64,000 bases of DNA, from the NCBI RefSeq assembly GCF_000169095.1, contig NZ_AAVU01000004.1, positions 62,001 to 126,000 of the forward strand, in the 5' to 3' direction. A program made the translations under genes and the position numbers. The DNA is from Lyngbya sp. PCC 8106. GTDB lineage: Bacteria > Cyanobacteriota > Cyanobacteriia > Cyanobacteriales > Microcoleaceae. Below are positions 1-9,000 of this stretch, piece by piece (position 1 is the first letter of the stretch; each line of letters starts with the position of its first letter). The notes beneath the pieces are model-generated. The model did not search any database, had not been told where the DNA came from, and saw only the letters and a program-made list of their open reading frames with translations.

Positions 1-1
1 C

Positions 2-157
2 GCCGAGGAAGACAAGATTCTTGCCACACCGACCCTTTCTAAGATTTTACCTCCACCTGTGCGAAAAATCATTGGTGACCTCTCTGATCGAGAAAAAGTC
101 TTGATCGGACTTGACCTACTCTACGAAGAACTCGGTGATGATGGACTAAACCTCTAA
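2..157 (+). CDS. kaiB: KaiB circadian clock protein, C-terminal part (5' end outside window)
   Basis: The first 51 codons read as the C-terminus of KaiB, including LATPTLSKILPPPVRKIIGD and the segment DREKVLIGLDLLYEEL, ending in a short acidic tail and TAA. KaiB is the fold-switching clock protein that binds phosphorylated KaiC and sequesters KaiA. The gene enters from the left edge, so its start and kaiA are not visible. kaiC follows on the same strand after 164 bp, the standard kaiBC order of cyanobacteria. Identification is from recognised family sequence and from the neighbour. Confidence 0.95.
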   Translation, partial: AEEDKILATPTLSKILPPPVRKIIGDLSDREKVLIGLDLLYEELGDDGLNL

Positions 158-321
158 GGTGAATCTTTAGACCCGGCTATATCGTGCCGTATCTTTACCC
201 AAACCCCTGACTTTGGCCTCTGAGTCAACAATCTGCACAGTCTATCCATGTTTTGTGGTAAATGTAGCAATAGGCAAATCGTATTCTAGCACTAGAGGTG
301 GATTTTTAAAACCTAAAGATT

Positions 322-1890
322 ATGAGTGAAAGCAGTCAAGACGCGACGAAGAAAAATGGACGTAAACTGATTGGCGTTCAAAAAATCCGAACGATGGTCG
401 AAGGATTTGATGATATTAGTCATGGGGGAATGCCCTTAGGAAGAACAACCTTAGTCAGTGGGACATCTGGCACGGGTAAAACCCTGTTTGCAGTTCAGTT
501 TCTCTATAACGGAATTATCAATTTTGATGAACCTGGTATTTTTGTTACTTTTGAAGAATCTCCTAATGATATTATTAAAAACGCTTCTAGTTTTGGTTGG
601 GATTTACAAGAATTAGTCGAACAAGGAAAACTGTTTATTTTAGATGCTTCTCCTGATCCTGAAGGACAAGATATTGTTGGAAACTTTGATTTGTCGGCTC
701 TGATTGAACGCATTCAATACGCGATTCGCAAATACAAAGCCAGACGAGTTTCGATTGACTCCGTGACTGCGGTTTTCCAACAATACGAAGCCGCAGGCGT
801 GGTTAGACGGGAAATCTTTCGCTTGGTGGCTCGCTTAAAACAAGTGGGAGCCACGACTATAATGACAACAGAACGAGAACAAGAATATGGTCCGGTTGCT
901 CGTTTTGGTGTTGAAGAATTCGTTTCCGATAATGTGATTATTGTCCGTAATGTTTTAGAGGGAGAACGTCGTCGCCGAACGATGGAAATTCTCAAACTTC
1001 GAGGGACAACTCACATGAAAGGAGAATTCCCTTTTACCATTACCAATAACGGCATTAGTATCTTCCCCTTGGGCGCAATGCGATTGACTCAACGTTCTTC
1101 TAATGTGAGAGTTTCCTCTGGAAATGAAACCCTTGATCAAATGTGTGGGGGTGGATTTTTTAAAGATTCAATTATTTTGGCAACTGGAGCAACAGGGACA
1201 GGAAAAACTTTACTGGTGAGTGTTTTTATCAATAATGCTTGCAAAAACGGTGAACGAGCCATTTTATTTGCCTATGAAGAATCTCGCGCTCAATTGCTGA
1301 GAAATGCCAACTCCTGGGGGATTGACTTTGAAGACATGGAACAGAAAGGATTACTCAGGATTTTGTGTAGTTATCCCGAATCTGCCGGAGTCGAAGATCA
1401 TCTGCAAATTATCAAATCAGAAATCACGGAATTTAAGCCTGCTAGAATCGCAATTGATTCTTTATCTGCCCTCGCTCGAGGGGTGAGTAATAATGCGTTT
1501 CGACAGTTTGTAATTGGGGTGACAGGATACGCCAAACAAGAGGAAATTACTGGATTTTTTACCAATACAACCGATCAGTTTATGGGGTCTAACTCAATTA
1601 CTGATTCCCATATTTCTACGATCACTGATACCATTTTGATGCTGCAATATGTGGAAATTCGAGGGGAAATGTCTCGGGCGCTCAACGTGTTTAAAATGAG
1701 AGGCTCATGGCACGATAAAGGCATACGAGAATATACAATCACTGATAAAGGCCCTCGGATTACCGATTCTTTCCGGGAGTATGAACGAATTATTAGCGGT
1801 TCTCCAACTCGAATTAGTGTCAATGAAAAGAGTGAACTCTCCCGAATTATTGAAGGGGTACAGGGGAAAGGAGGAGAGATTGATGACTAG
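322..1890 (+). CDS. kaiC: Circadian clock ATPase/autokinase KaiC
   Basis: This 522-residue protein has the tandem RecA-like CI and CII domains of KaiC (Synechococcus KaiC has 519 residues). CI has a Walker A motif GTSGTGKT at 47-54 and the catalytic glutamate pair E78-E79. CII has GATGTGKT at 289-296 and glutamates E319-E320. The autophosphorylation pair is present as S432-T433, equivalent to S431/T432 of Synechococcus with a one-residue offset. KaiC is the cytoplasmic hexamer whose phosphorylation cycle, driven by KaiA and KaiB, sets circadian time. The ATG at 322 follows a GAGGTGG-like ribosome site by about 20 bases, which is rather far. It is probably co-transcribed with kaiB, although the 164-bp gap could hold its own promoter. 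Confidence 0.98.
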   Translation: MSESSQDATKKNGRKLIGVQKIRTMVEGFDDISHGGMPLGRTTLVSGTSGTGKTLFAVQFLYNGIINFDEPGIFVTFEESPNDIIKNASSFGWDLQELVEQGKLFILDASPDPEGQDIVGNFDLSALIERIQYAIRKYKARRVSIDSVTAVFQQYEAAGVVRREIFRLVARLKQVGATTIMTTEREQEYGPVARFGVEEFVSDNVIIVRNVLEGERRRRTMEILKLRGTTHMKGEFPFTITNNGISIFPLGAMRLTQRSSNVRVSSGNETLDQMCGGGFFKDSIILATGATGTGKTLLVSVFINNACKNGERAILFAYEESRAQLLRNANSWGIDFEDMEQKGLLRILCSYPESAGVEDHLQIIKSEITEFKPARIAIDSLSALARGVSNNAFRQFVIGVTGYAKQEEITGFFTNTTDQFMGSNSITDSHISTITDTILMLQYVEIRGEMSRALNVFKMRGSWHDKGIREYTITDKGPRITDSFREYERIISGSPTRISVNEKSELSRIIEGVQGKGGEIDD

Positions 1891-2084
1891 ATTCCACTGA
1901 GTTTGTGATGATCGGTTTGGTCTCCCTATAAAAGTTTAATCAATCTGGGTTTAAGGGAGTTTGAAATTTGTTTTTAACACCCATTAGACTTGCCGTTACT
2001 AAAGGAGAATGCCAGACTATGACTAGGTGATACACCATAGGGATTGTTCACCACCAATCGTTCACCTTTGTCGTATAAAAGCTC

Positions 2085-2954
2085 GTGGAACCATCAACTG
2101 TAGTTACAACAACAGATATTAATGTATTTCGCGCAATAATTTTAGGGTTGGTACAAGGACTAACCGAGTTTATACCCATCAGTAGTACAGCGCATTTAAA
2201 GGTTGTACCTGTGGCATTGGGTTGGGGAGATCCTGGTGTTGCATTCACGGCAGTCATTCAACTGGGAAGTATTGCCGCAGTGCTGTCGTATTTTTGGAAT
2301 GACTTAACACAAGTTACAGTTGGTGCATTTAAAGCCATTACCCATTCGGATTATCAATCTTCGGAGTTTCGTCTTGCTTTAGGAATTGCTTTAGGAACAA
2401 TACCGATTGTTTTTTTTGGCTTGCTGATTAAAATTTTCATTCCTGATTTTGATAACTCACCTTTACGCAGTATTCTATCCATTGCAATTGCTTCCATTGT
2501 CATGGCATTACTCTTAGGATTAGCGGAAAAAATCGGCACTCGTAAGCGTAATTATGAACAGCTTGATGTGCGAGATGGGATATTAATGGGATTGGCTCAA
2601 ACTTTAGCCTTAGTTCCGGGGGTTTCCCGCTCCGGTTCTACCATTACTGCTGGACTTTTTATGGGGCTGGAACGGGCGACTGCGGCTCGATTTTCTTTTC
2701 TTCTGGGAATTCCGGCGATTACTTTGGCAGGTTTAGTAGAATTAAAAGGGTTATTAGATGAAGGATTAGGGAGTATTGATGGAGTTCCCCTGGTTGCAGG
2801 CTTGATTTCATCGGCTTTATTTTCCTACCTAGCGATCGCTTGGTTAATTCGTTATCTACAAACTCAGAATACTTGGATTTTTGTTTGGTATCGATTGGCG
2901 TTTGGAGTCGCCATTATTGCGGCGGTTGCTGGAGGCGCTATCGAAAATAGTTAA
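2085..2954 (+). CDS. uppP: Undecaprenyl-diphosphatase UppP (BacA family)
   Basis: A polytopic membrane protein of 289 residues with the two BacA/UppP signatures: GLTEFIPISSTAHL near residue 25, which carries the catalytic glutamate, and PGVSRSGSTIT near residue 180, which carries the essential arginine and serine. UppP dephosphorylates undecaprenyl pyrophosphate at the plasma membrane to recycle the lipid carrier for peptidoglycan and O-antigen synthesis, and can confer bacitracin resistance. The length is normal for the family. The start used is a GTG and a clear ribosome site is not seen, so a slightly different start is possible. A strong inverted repeat follows the stop codon. Confidence 0.96.
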   Translation: MEPSTVVTTTDINVFRAIILGLVQGLTEFIPISSTAHLKVVPVALGWGDPGVAFTAVIQLGSIAAVLSYFWNDLTQVTVGAFKAITHSDYQSSEFRLALGIALGTIPIVFFGLLIKIFIPDFDNSPLRSILSIAIASIVMALLLGLAEKIGTRKRNYEQLDVRDGILMGLAQTLALVPGVSRSGSTITAGLFMGLERATAARFSFLLGIPAITLAGLVELKGLLDEGLGSIDGVPLVAGLISSALFSYLAIAWLIRYLQTQNTWIFVWYRLAFGVAIIAAVAGGAIENS

Positions 2955-2975
2955 AACAGTGCATGATTAAGTCGT

Positions 2976-3017
2976 TGTTAGGTGTTAGTTGTCCGAACTC
3001 TCAACTAACTCCTAACA
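2976..3017 (+). terminator. Strong inverted repeat between uppP and the DUF512 gene
   Basis: Two 16-nt arms (2976-2991 and 3002-3017) are reverse complements with one mismatch and a 10-nt loop. The hairpin lies 21 bp after the uppP stop and ends 20 bp before the preferred start of the next gene. It has no T-tract, so it may be an attenuator, a processing site or a repeat rather than a classical terminator. Its position argues against translation of the DUF512 gene starting further upstream at 2963. Confidence 0.5.
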
Positions 3018-3037
3018 TCCCACAGGAAAATATTAAG

Positions 3038-4369
3038 ATGAGTAATCGTTCAATTCGTCCCGCTCAAATTACTAAGGTTCTTCCCGATTCGATAGCAGAT
3101 GAAATGGGTTTTGAACCCGGAGATGCAATTATTTCTATTAACGGACAGCATCCCCGTGATTTAATCGATTATCAATTTTTTTGTGCGGATGAAATTTTAG
3201 AACTCGAAGTTCTCGATACTCGGGGAAAAGTTCATCAGGTGGAAATCGAGAAAGACTATGATCAGGATTTGGGATTAGAGTTTGAAACGGCATTATTTGA
3301 TGGTTTAATTCAATGTAATAATCGTTGTCCGTTTTGTTTTATCGATCAGCAACCTCCCGGAAAACGAGAAACACTTTATCTCAAAGATGATGATTATCGC
3401 CTGAGTTTTCTATACGGTTCTTATTTAACGTTAACCAATTTACCCCCACGAGAATGGGAACGAATCGCGCAAATGCGACTTTCACCGCTTTATGTTTCTG
3501 TTCACGCTACAGAAGCGGATGTACGAGTTCGTTTGTTGAAAAATTCTCGGGCGGGTGATATTTTAAAACAACTCCAATGGTTTCAAGAAAATCGTCTCCA
3601 AATTCACGCTCAAGTTGTGGTTTGTCCGGGAATTAATGATGGTCAACATCTCGAAACAACTCTGCAAGATTTAGCCGGGTTTCACACTGGAGAAATTCCG
3701 GCTGTTGCTTCTGTTGCGGTGGTTCCGGTGGGGTTAACTCGGTTTCGTCCTCCCGAAGATGAATTAATTCCTGTAACCCCAGAAAAAGCCATAGAAGTTA
3801 TTGCTCAAGTGCAGAGAATCCAAGACAAACTTCAGCAAAAATCTGACCAAAATTGTGTATGGTTAGCTGATGAATGGTTTTTAATTGCTCGTCAACCGTT
3901 ACCCCCAACTTCCCATTATCAAGATTATCCGCAAATTGGGAATGGAGTCGGTTCAATTCGTAAGTTTCTGCAAGAATTTGAACAGGCGATCGCTAAATTT
4001 CCCAATCACAGACAAACTCCTCGAAGATTCACTTGGGTTGTGGGAAATGCAGTAGAAGTTGCGTTTGCACCTGTTGTTGAACGGTTTAACCAAATTTCTG
4101 GATTGACAGTTGACATGATCGCCCTATGCAGTCAATACTGGGGACAAACTATCACGGTTACAGGGTTACTAACGGGTCAAGATTTACTTCAGGGTCTTCA
4201 AGGAAAAAATTTAGGTGATGGCATACTGCTACCGTCGGTTATGCTCAAACACGAAGATACTCTCTTTCTCGATGATATGAGTGTAGCCGAATTGTCTCAA
4301 CAGCTCAAAACCCCGATTATGCCTGTAACTGATGTCGAAGCATTAATCTCTAAAGCTTTGAACGTTTAA
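3038..4369 (+). CDS. DUF512/PDZ radical SAM-like FeS protein (cyanobacterial type)
   Basis: Encodes 443 residues from the ATG at 3038, which follows AGGA. An in-frame ATG at 2963 would add 25 residues, but that stretch is occupied by the inverted repeat. The N-terminal 60 residues are PDZ-like (ADEMGFEPGDAIISINGQ). A radical-SAM type cluster motif follows, C93-x3-C97-x2-C100, next to FIDQQPPGKR, and then the DUF512 C-terminal domain. The family is known as a putative FeS-containing oxidoreductase of cyanobacteria and related to clostridial proteins. Its reaction is not known to me. Family assignment is confident and function is open. Confidence 0.9.
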   Translation: MSNRSIRPAQITKVLPDSIADEMGFEPGDAIISINGQHPRDLIDYQFFCADEILELEVLDTRGKVHQVEIEKDYDQDLGLEFETALFDGLIQCNNRCPFCFIDQQPPGKRETLYLKDDDYRLSFLYGSYLTLTNLPPREWERIAQMRLSPLYVSVHATEADVRVRLLKNSRAGDILKQLQWFQENRLQIHAQVVVCPGINDGQHLETTLQDLAGFHTGEIPAVASVAVVPVGLTRFRPPEDELIPVTPEKAIEVIAQVQRIQDKLQQKSDQNCVWLADEWFLIARQPLPPTSHYQDYPQIGNGVGSIRKFLQEFEQAIAKFPNHRQTPRRFTWVVGNAVEVAFAPVVERFNQISGLTVDMIALCSQYWGQTITVTGLLTGQDLLQGLQGKNLGDGILLPSVMLKHEDTLFLDDMSVAELSQQLKTPIMPVTDVEALISKALNV

Positions 4370-4521
4370 TCGTTGATGCTGAATGGTTGTTGCTGGACGC
4401 TTGTAGTAACTCGACTGCAACTTTTCAGTATGTCCCATTGTTTCAACTCAATTCTGTGTAGCAGCATACCCTCATTGCACTAAAATTGTTTCTGGACTTG
4501 CAGACGCAGTAAAAAAAACTT

Positions 4522-7251
4522 ATGCCTGTTTTTCAAAATTTATTGGCTGTGGGAGTGAGCGGCGCGATTACATTTATTTATTTAGGACAAGGGATAGCAG
4601 TCCCGATGTCGATTGAATCTCAGGGTCAAAACTCGATTTCCCAGACGGGTTTTAAACAAAATTCAACTAAAACTCGATCAGCCCAATCTACCGCAGATGC
4701 AACCCCAGCCCCAAATCAACAATCCTTAGAAGCTTCGCCAGAACCCTCATCGCCGGATTCTGTTTCTAATACTGTCGAAGTTTCTATCAAACAAAATTCT
4801 GTTAAACCCACTCCCGTTAAACCTACTTCTCCACGGGCGATTATCAATCATTTCAAAAGTTCAACCACGGAGGATAACCTGACACTGAATAAGGCGGAAT
4901 CTTCTCTAGAAAAGGTGTTGAAGCAAAATCCAACTAAATCCGTTGTTGTCGGTTCAACTCTACCCAGAATTCTCGATAAATTTATTTCTTCAAGTTCCGA
5001 CAAGCCAATCCCTGAAAATGTTCAGGCTTCAGAAGAAACGGTGTTTAAGGAAAATCCTGTTAAACCAACTGCAACTGACTCGACTGTACAACAATCTATT
5101 CTCAATAATTTTACGTCTGCGACTCCAGAGAAACCCAATGTAGACAATTCTCAGGCTTCAGAAGAAACGGTGTTTAAAGAAAATCCGGTTAAACCGACTG
5201 CAACTGACTCGACTGTTCAACAATCTATTCTCAATAATTTTACGGCAAATTCACAACAGCCAACTGTAGACTATTCCGAGGCTTCAGAAGAAACGGTATT
5301 TAAAGAAAATCCCGTTAAACCAACTGCAACTGACTCGACTGTACAACAATCTATTCTCAATAATTTTACGTCTGCGAGTTCAGATCAGCCAACTGTAGAC
5401 TACTCTGAATCTTCAGTCGAAACGGTATTTAAAGAAAATCCGGTTAAACCGACTGCAACTGAGACGACTGTACAACCGTCTATTCTCAATAACTTTACCT
5501 CTGCTCGTTCACAACAGCCAACTGTAGACTATTCCGAGGCTTCAGAAGAAACGGTGTTTAAGGAAAATCCCGTTAAACCCTCAACTCCGAGTCATCGTAG
5601 TATTCCCACCTCATTAAGTCCAAATACCACCTCAGAGAGACTCTCATCACCCCAGCCATCTGTTCGGTTAGACAATCAACGGAGATCTCGCAACTCAACT
5701 CCGAACTTATTTGAACTCTCTCAACTCCTTCCTGAAAGTATTTCTGGGAAACCTCCCCAGATTGCTCAAGCAGGCGACACCCCAACCTTAGAGGCTCCTG
5801 ATCTGAGTCCCCCAAACGAACCCTTTCCCCAGCCGACTCCTAGCGGTATCTTACAAACCAATCCACCCCCGATTACGTTACCGAGTTCTAATCCTTTGTA
5901 TACTCCAAATCAGCCTCGACAAGTTGAAATTCAAGAAACCGTACCGATTACTTTATCGCAAGCGGTGGATTTGGCTCGACGCAATAACGAAGAAATTCGA
6001 GTGTTTGAATTGCAAGTCGAACAAAATTTAGCGGCTTTGAGATCCGCCCAAGCTGAACTTTACCCGACTCTATCGTATATCTCAAACCTAACTCGTTCGT
6101 TTAGTGCGGCTAACGATATTGCCAACTCAGCCAGAAATCGTGAACTGAGGGCTAGAGGTTCACAACAAGCCATCAGTCTTTCGCGAACTTATGGGGTGAC
6201 TACGTTTGAGAATACATTCCAATTCCAGTATGATTTTGACTTGAGTGGAGCCAGGGGAGCGCGAATTCAAGCCTCCGAAGAACAGTTGCGTTTAGCGCGG
6301 TTGGAGTTTGAACGCAGTGTGGAACAGTTACGCCTGGATGTGACAGAAGCTTATTACAACTTGCAAGAGGCTGATGCTGAAGTTGAGATTCAACGGGCTG
6401 CGGTTCGCAACTCCCAAAAAAGTTTGGAAGATGCGGAAGCCTTAGAACGAGCGGGTGTAGGAACTCGATTTGAAGTGTTGCAGGCGCGAGTCACCTTATC
6501 ACGAGTTCAGCAAGATCTCACCAATGCGATTAGCAACCAAAGAACCCGACGGCGAGAATTGGCAAATATTTTGAATGTTAGTCAAAATGTTAACTTGATT
6601 GCAGCCGATGCGATCGCCTTGGCTGGGGCTTGGGATTTCACCTTAGAGGAAAGTATTGTCCTCGCTTACGACAACCGAGCGGAGCTAGAACAGGAATTGG
6701 TGAACCGTAACCTCGCCGAACAAAGACGTATTGCTGCCCGTGCTGCTCAACGACCGAATTTAAGTACCACCATAAACTATAATGTCTTAGGGATATTATC
6801 CGATAACAGTGATCCGTTTGCGAACCAAGGTTGGGCGGATGGTTACGATATTCAGTTGCAAATGCGCTGGAATTTCTTTGATGGGGGTTTGGCGAAAGCA
6901 AATGCTCGTCAGCAGGAGATTAATATTGCGATCGCTGAGGAACGGTATTCTGAACTGATCAATGATATTCGCTTAGAAGTCGAAAGTGCGTTTTATGACT
7001 TGCAGGCGACGTTTGAAAATATTGGTGTGGCAAATTTAGGGGTTGAAGAAGCGACAGAAGCGTTACGTTTGGCTCGGTTACGGTTTCAGGCGGGTGTGGG
7101 AACTCAGCTTGATGTGATTAACCAAGAAACGGATTTAACTCGCGCTCAAAACCAGTTGCTACAGGCGGTTATTGGTTATAACCGGGCTTTGTCTCGTTTG
7201 CAACGGGCGGTGAGTAATCTTCCGGATAACAACCTGCAAGCCTTCCCCTAA
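4522..7251 (+). CDS. TolC-family outer membrane efflux protein with repetitive N-terminal extension
   Basis: Encodes 909 residues. The first ~30 residues form a hydrophobic signal segment. Residues ~30-460 are a Ser/Thr/Pro/Asn-rich, low-complexity extension containing about five near-identical 42-43-residue units (core ETVFKENPVKPTATDSTV). Residues ~475-905 are a typical TolC/OMF domain in two structural halves, starting VPITLSQAVDLARRNNEEI and rich in Ala/Leu/Arg helices. TolC-like proteins form trimeric channels through the outer membrane for type I secretion and drug efflux. No inner-membrane ABC or membrane-fusion partner is nearby, so it probably works with components encoded elsewhere. 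The extension is much longer than in standard TolC proteins (~430-500 residues in total). Confidence 0.9.
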   Translation: MPVFQNLLAVGVSGAITFIYLGQGIAVPMSIESQGQNSISQTGFKQNSTKTRSAQSTADATPAPNQQSLEASPEPSSPDSVSNTVEVSIKQNSVKPTPVKPTSPRAIINHFKSSTTEDNLTLNKAESSLEKVLKQNPTKSVVVGSTLPRILDKFISSSSDKPIPENVQASEETVFKENPVKPTATDSTVQQSILNNFTSATPEKPNVDNSQASEETVFKENPVKPTATDSTVQQSILNNFTANSQQPTVDYSEASEETVFKENPVKPTATDSTVQQSILNNFTSASSDQPTVDYSESSVETVFKENPVKPTATETTVQPSILNNFTSARSQQPTVDYSEASEETVFKENPVKPSTPSHRSIPTSLSPNTTSERLSSPQPSVRLDNQRRSRNSTPNLFELSQLLPESISGKPPQIAQAGDTPTLEAPDLSPPNEPFPQPTPSGILQTNPPPITLPSSNPLYTPNQPRQVEIQETVPITLSQAVDLARRNNEEIRVFELQVEQNLAALRSAQAELYPTLSYISNLTRSFSAANDIANSARNRELRARGSQQAISLSRTYGVTTFENTFQFQYDFDLSGARGARIQASEEQLRLARLEFERSVEQLRLDVTEAYYNLQEADAEVEIQRAAVRNSQKSLEDAEALERAGVGTRFEVLQARVTLSRVQQDLTNAISNQRTRRRELANILNVSQNVNLIAADAIALAGAWDFTLEESIVLAYDNRAELEQELVNRNLAEQRRIAARAAQRPNLSTTINYNVLGILSDNSDPFANQGWADGYDIQLQMRWNFFDGGLAKANARQQEINIAIAEERYSELINDIRLEVESAFYDLQATFENIGVANLGVEEATEALRLARLRFQAGVGTQLDVINQETDLTRAQNQLLQAVIGYNRALSRLQRAVSNLPDNNLQAFP
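5023..5577 (+). repeat. Tandem in-frame coding repeat, period 126-129 bp
   Basis: Units begin at 5023, 5152, 5278, 5407 and 5536 (spacings 129, 126, 129 and 129 bp), and the last is partial. Each encodes a 42-43-residue unit beginning [QE]ASEETVFKENPVKP. More diverged copies precede it, with related LKQNPTK and IKQNSVKP segments around 4790-4960. The spacing is always a multiple of three, so the repeat expands the protein without breaking the frame. Such arrays are prone to copy-number change by slippage or recombination. Confidence 0.9.
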
Positions 7252-7380
7252 GATCCGCAGTAGAGTCTTATTTCCTATTCGGGTGTGTTTGACTATGTAG
7301 ATTTACCACATAATCACGAATGCCCTCATTTTGTTAACATTTTTTTATAAGTTTAAAGAAATTGAATTCAGGAATCTCGA

Positions 7381-7677
7381 ATGGCTAACATTAAATTTGT
7401 CAACGAAAATCAGGAAATTATTGCCGCCGATGGAGCCAACTTGAGGATTAAAGCCCTAGAAAAGCAAATTGACCTCTACACTTTCATGGGTAAAATGATG
7501 AATTGTGGGGGTTATGGTCAATGTGGGACTTGTATTGTTGAAGTTGTTGAAGGAATGGAAAATCTCTCCCCCCGTACTGATACCGAAAAGCGTATTCTCA
7601 AGAAAAAACCAGACAGTTATCGACTCGCTTGCCAAACGATGGTTAACGGCCCAGTCACAATTAAAACAAAGCCCTAA
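7381..7677 (+). CDS. [2Fe-2S] ferredoxin-like protein
   Basis: A 98-residue protein with the fer2 fold and four cysteine ligands C42-x5-C48-x2-C51-x32-C84 (motifs CGGYGQCGTC and RLACQT). The spacing C-x5-C at the start differs from the C-x4-C of photosynthetic PetF, so this is more likely a specialised ferredoxin or chlorosome/adrenodoxin-like variant than the main photosynthetic carrier. It would act as a soluble one-electron carrier. It stands alone, with a hairpin behind it. The ATG is preceded by AGGAATCTCG, giving a reasonable ribosome site. Confidence 0.88.
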   Translation: MANIKFVNENQEIIAADGANLRIKALEKQIDLYTFMGKMMNCGGYGQCGTCIVEVVEGMENLSPRTDTEKRILKKKPDSYRLACQTMVNGPVTIKTKP

Positions 7678-7688
7678 CGTTAATTTTA

Positions 7689-7706
7689 ATCCCCCCTGGG
7701 GGATTG
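7689..7706 (+). terminator. GC-rich hairpin after the ferredoxin gene
   Basis: AATCCCCC (7689-7696) pairs with GGGGGATT (7699-7706) across a two-base loop, 12 bp after the ferredoxin stop. A run of T appears about 20 bases later. It could end transcripts of the ferredoxin gene, though the T-run is not directly adjacent. Confidence 0.45.
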
Positions 7707-7789
7707 GGGGGATGGGGAGAGGACTTTTTTAAACATGAAAAATAGCTTTTTGTTAATAAAAATCCTCCCTACCTCCCCACCTCCCGTTG

Positions 7790-8191
7790 TTAGGACTCAC
7801 CGGGAACAAAGTCAAGGGCGGCGGAGTTCATGCAATACCGTTGACCTGTGGGAGCGGGGCCATCATTAAAGACATGACCCAGATGAGCATCGCAAGCCCC
7901 ACATAAGACTTCGGTGCGTTTCATAAACAGGCTACTATCTTCTTTGTAGCTAATGTTTTCTTCACTCGCAGGTTTCCAAAAACTCGGCCAACCTGTTCCT
8001 GAATCATATTTAGCCTCGGAGGTAAATAACTCAGTCCCACAACAGACACATTTGTAAGTTCCGGATTGTTTATTGTCGTGATATTTGCCTGTAAAAGCTG
8101 GTTCTGTTCCGTGTTTACGGGTAACTTTGAACTGTTCGGGAGTGAGTTGTTGTTTCCACTCTTGTTCAGACTTTTGAACTTTCTCAACCAT
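7790..8191 (-). CDS. msrB: Peptide methionine-R-sulfoxide reductase MsrB
   Basis: A 133-residue protein with all MsrB landmarks: two zinc-binding cysteine pairs (C48/C51 and C97/C100), the substrate-site motif GWPSFW at 67-72, HLGHVFNDGP, and the catalytic cysteine C120 in RYCMNSAAL. MsrB reduces methionine-R-sulfoxide in oxidised proteins using thioredoxin as reductant. No fused MsrA domain is present. It converges on the ferredoxin gene, and the two are separated by about 110 bp. Confidence 0.97.
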   Translation of the reverse strand: MVEKVQKSEQEWKQQLTPEQFKVTRKHGTEPAFTGKYHDNKQSGTYKCVCCGTELFTSEAKYDSGTGWPSFWKPASEENISYKEDSSLFMKRTEVLCGACDAHLGHVFNDGPAPTGQRYCMNSAALDFVPGES

Positions 8192-8281
8192 AATTTTAGA
8201 TGGGGTAATTAATAGGTCTGTTTATTCATAAATTATAATGATTTTGATAAAACTTAACAATTCGCCGCACTCAAAAATAAA

Positions 8282-8311
8282 GAAGTCAGCATTCTTTGAA
8301 AAACTGACTTC
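8282..8311 (-). terminator. Rho-independent terminator of the DUF2996 gene
   Basis: GAAGTCAG (8282-8289) and CTGACTTC (8304-8311) form a perfect 8-bp stem. Read on the minus strand the stem is followed by TTTATTTTTG. It lies 57 bp beyond the stop codon of the minus-strand gene at 8368, in the right orientation to end that transcript. Confidence 0.8.
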
Positions 8312-8367
8312 CACTCAATCGAATTCAATAGCAATCTAGAAGCGAGGAGAGAATAATTTTATTGCAT

Positions 8368-8793
8368 CTAATTTCGATTTAACCACTTCTGAGCATTCAG
8401 GCGCTGAACCACACCAAACACCAGCAAAGACAGGTTGATGCGACGTTCATCTCCCAAAAACGGCTCTATCCCACTGGGCTTAGAACCATTATCCGCCAAA
8501 GAGAATACCTTTTGAGCTTTAATATCTTCATTCGGAAAGTAAACATTAAATTGACGTTTGCCCCCTTTCCATTGACCCATCACTTGCCAACAGGGTTCAG
8601 AAGTCCCTACACTTGCAGGAAACTTTTCCTTTGCAAATTTCAACTCCAAGTCTTCAAGACCTTGACTGGTCAACGCATCTTGCAAAGCGGGAATATAATC
8701 CTGTTCGATAAACTCAGCAAAGGGTTTATCCTCGACAGCAGGCGGCTTTTCTTTTTTCGCTGCTGGCTTTTTAGCTTCAGTTTCTTCTGACAT
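8368..8793 (-). CDS. DUF2996 family protein
   Basis: Encodes 141 residues from the ATG at 8793, which has AGGA 9 bases upstream. An in-frame TTG at 8811 is a poorer choice. A Lys/Ala/Glu-rich N-terminus (~25 residues) precedes a compact domain starting near PFAEFIEQDYIPALQDAL and ending RLNAQKWLNRN. I recognise this as the DUF2996 family of cyanobacteria and plastids, to which the plant photosystem II assembly factor LPA3 is related as I recall. A role in photosystem II biogenesis is therefore possible but not shown here. No signal peptide or membrane helix is visible. It has its own terminator. Confidence 0.75.
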   Translation of the reverse strand: MSEETEAKKPAAKKEKPPAVEDKPFAEFIEQDYIPALQDALTSQGLEDLELKFAKEKFPASVGTSEPCWQVMGQWKGGKRQFNVYFPNEDIKAQKVFSLADNGSKPSGIEPFLGDERRINLSLLVFGVVQRLNAQKWLNRN

Positions 8794-9000
8794 TGATATT
8801 TCCTTGCTCAAATCTCAGCAACAACTCACGAGAATTAGTAATCAGCGTATCGGTTTTTTCTCTAGATTCAGAGAAAAGTGAAGTTACAAATCACCCTATC
8901 ACTGACTGCTACGAACTTCGGAGCAAAATGCCCACCTTATTATACCGTTCTCTGAGCGGAAGTCTAGCCTAATCCCGAAAAAAATAGAACATTGACCGAA

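Noticed and set aside
5023..5577. Regular ~129-bp repeats considered as a CRISPR array
   Set aside because: The repeats are adjacent, in frame and without spacers. They are a coding tandem repeat in the TolC-like gene.
8368..8811. TTG start of the DUF2996 gene at 8811
   Set aside because: The ATG at 8793 has AGGA correctly placed, and the TTG region contains that ribosome site.
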